Source: CAYTGM01 sp964437365 (GTDB lineage: Bacteria; Sumerlaeota; Sumerlaeia; SLMS01). Taken from it: a stretch of DNA of 64,000 nucleotides. Both the position numbers and the translations under genes were made by a program. A model generated the notes under the pieces. That model was not told the origin of the DNA. It made no database searches and saw only the letters and a program-made list of their open reading frames with translations. This document shows positions 62,885 to 64,000 of this stretch, one piece after another. Positions within the stretch are counted from its first letter, which is position 1; each line of letters opens with the position of its first letter. Where the stretch lies: positions 62,001 to 126,000 of the forward strand of contig CAYTGM010000007.1 in assembly GCA_964437365.1 (NCBI GenBank). Direction: 5' to 3'.

Positions 62885-63877
62885 TTGAAGCTTTCTTTTC
62901 GTCAAAAACTGTTCGAGTTTATTCTGGGCTGGCGCCGGGGCTTTGGAACAAGCCTGACGGTTTTGCGTCGTGCAACTTCTGCCGGGTTGAGGAAGCGTTC
63001 GAACTGGATCCTTCCTCTGATGCTCGGAGGACTCGTAGGATTGATCTGTCTGACCCAGGTTGTGATGAACCATACTCTGGGGTTTGGGCATCATGTTTTT
63101 CGCATCGTCGTGATCGATTATCTGATCTTCTTCTTTGGATGGCTTTCCGCGTATATTACAGCAAAACGCTGGAGAACGCAGGGAGGGTTGATGGAAGAGC
63201 TGACCATGACAAATCTTCGTCCCGGTCCTGTCGGCCATTTGCTCTTCGCAAACACCTTTCCCCACTGGTTTGTTATATTGATAGCAGTCTTTCTGGTGGA
63301 GGCTGTAGCGATCATCTTTCTTGGTCCTGCGAATCGCTATATGTTAACAAGTCTGGCTGTCGTTTTTTGGGCTCCTGTCTATGCATTTGTCATTGCCTGG
63401 TTTCACTTTGAATCGATTAAGATTGCTTACTGGATGTTTGCCGTTGTTTCGCTCCCGATTCGTGATCTGGGTAATCGTGCGATTTTGAATCTCTTTATCA
63501 TTCCGTTTTATGTTCTAACGCTGACCGGAATTGGCTCGATCATTACTGTCATTTGTATGTTGGTTGCCATGGCAATGGGTGAGATTTTCTTCCAAACAAC
63601 GGATTTATTTAATGATAACCAGTTCTGGGAGTATATGGGAGTGAGCGTTGGCAGTGCTCTCGGGATGAGCATCATTATTTTTCTTAAACGACCCATATCC
63701 TTTATGTACGAACAGAGTTTCTGGAGAACGTATCTGATGTATACCTGGTACGGTGCCGCGGAAATTAATCATCCACGTGTCTATCCCTCAACACTTATTC
63801 GTTCGGTTAACAAGTGGGGAAGATATCTGAAGCAGGAGGAACGGGAAACGAGGGCAAACAGAGAAGATCTGAATTAG
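62885..63877 (+). CDS. Polytopic membrane protein of unknown function
   Basis: A 330-residue protein starting with TTG at 62885. About six hydrophobic helices are visible, the first at 42-60 (NWILPLMLGGLVGLICLTQV), separated by short loops, and the last 60 residues are polar. A helix of EELTMTNLRPGPVGHLLFAN is reminiscent of the permease part of ABC-2 transporters (E-L-T-x-x-x-x-S/R-P), but no ATPase is adjacent in the window. The next stretch to the right edge is non-coding and begins with the dispersed repeat. Confidence 0.75.
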   Translation: MKLSFRQKLFEFILGWRRGFGTSLTVLRRATSAGLRKRSNWILPLMLGGLVGLICLTQVVMNHTLGFGHHVFRIVVIDYLIFFFGWLSAYITAKRWRTQGGLMEELTMTNLRPGPVGHLLFANTFPHWFVILIAVFLVEAVAIIFLGPANRYMLTSLAVVFWAPVYAFVIAWFHFESIKIAYWMFAVVSLPIRDLGNRAILNLFIIPFYVLTLTGIGSIITVICMLVAMAMGEIFFQTTDLFNDNQFWEYMGVSVGSALGMSIIIFLKRPISFMYEQSFWRTYLMYTWYGAAEINHPRVYPSTLIRSVNKWGRYLKQEERETRANREDLN

Positions 63878-63900
63878 AGTGACCTTCAAAAGTCCTGCTC

Positions 63901-63973
63901 ATTATCTGGCGACTGCGAGCAGCGATTCTGAACGCCTGAAAGCCTCGAAATAGCACCACTATTCCTGCATTTT
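63901..63973 (+). repeat. Dispersed intergenic repeat, copy D
   Basis: Reads CTGGCGACTGCGAGCAGCGA, then GCCTGAAAGCCTCGAAATAG and CACCACTATTCCTGC. It matches copies at 27793-27882 and 49080-49170 in order. The copy with the best-preserved right half shares GCCTGAAAGC-TCGAAATAGCACC with copy A. It occupies the last 100 bases of the window, which have no gene. Confidence 0.7.
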
Positions 63974-64000
63974 CATCCATCCAGATCCACTCCTCTCGTT

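Overview
The window looks like a stretch of chromosome from a free-living, Gram-negative-type bacterium with its own biosynthetic metabolism. It has lipoproteins and Sec signal peptides, a periplasmic NlpC/P60 hydrolase, GspA/GspB-like envelope genes, many large polytopic glycosyltransferase-like proteins, two Hanks-type Ser/Thr kinases and secreted proteins with long Pro-Thr linkers. The mix (bshA bacillithiol synthesis, arsM/arsS arsenosugar genes, a tandem ThyX, DWG-type kinases, an ECF sigma factor with a membrane tail, GC-rich palindromic intergenic repeats) suggests an uncultured PVC-, FCB- or Sumerlaeota-like lineage. That placement is an inference of low confidence. I found no rRNA, tRNA, CRISPR array, prophage or transposase.

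Layout. 1-5 kb (minus strand): the 5' part of a B12-binding radical SAM gene cut by the window edge, a secreted protein of unknown function, an RmlD-like reductase and a secreted carbohydrate-binding-like protein. 5.2-12.7 kb: a methionine/S-adenosylhomocysteine neighbourhood with a PfkB kinase, a DinB-like protein, homoserine dehydrogenase, adenosylhomocysteinase, an NlpC/P60 enzyme and an ArsR-methyltransferase fusion resembling SahR. 12.7-13.4 kb: a 700-base AT-rich gap with DnaA-box-like sites, a candidate replication origin. 13.4-27.6 kb: a TPR-kinase overlapping a TMTC-like membrane protein, a tandem ThyX, bshA, lon, cdd, a FliB/YkgJ-like Cys-cluster protein and an MscS channel. 27.9-36.2 kb: an ECF sigma factor, a second DinB-like protein, arsS-arsM, a large membrane kinase with a sensor-like C-terminus, and xylulokinase. 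36.3-42.4 kb: rmlD, a coiled-coil protein, a lipoprotein, hpt, a SpoIIE-type phosphatase, and a rhodanese-nadD-DUF1844 operon. 42.4-53.6 kb: a YfhO-like membrane protein with an odd start, an ExeA/GspA-GspB pair, a Ca/Na antiporter, a golvesin-domain secreted protein, ruvB and a GT-C-like protein. 53.7-63.9 kb: xseB-dxs, a lipoprotein, an RNase H-like exonuclease, a methyltransferase without a normal start codon, a LacI regulator with a pyridoxal-kinase-like gene, a hairpin-rich 850-base gap, xdhC with a 35-codon overlapping membrane ORF, and a polytopic membrane protein.

Working together. ahcY, the PfkB kinase and hom would serve SAH breakdown, possible adenosine salvage and homoserine supply, with the SahR-like protein as likely sensor. 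bshA and two DinB-fold proteins point to bacillithiol chemistry. arsM and arsS would convert inorganic arsenic to dimethylated and arsenosugar precursors. A dispersed intergenic repeat of about 90 bases occurs at least four times (about 27.8, 41.0, 49.1 and 63.9 kb).
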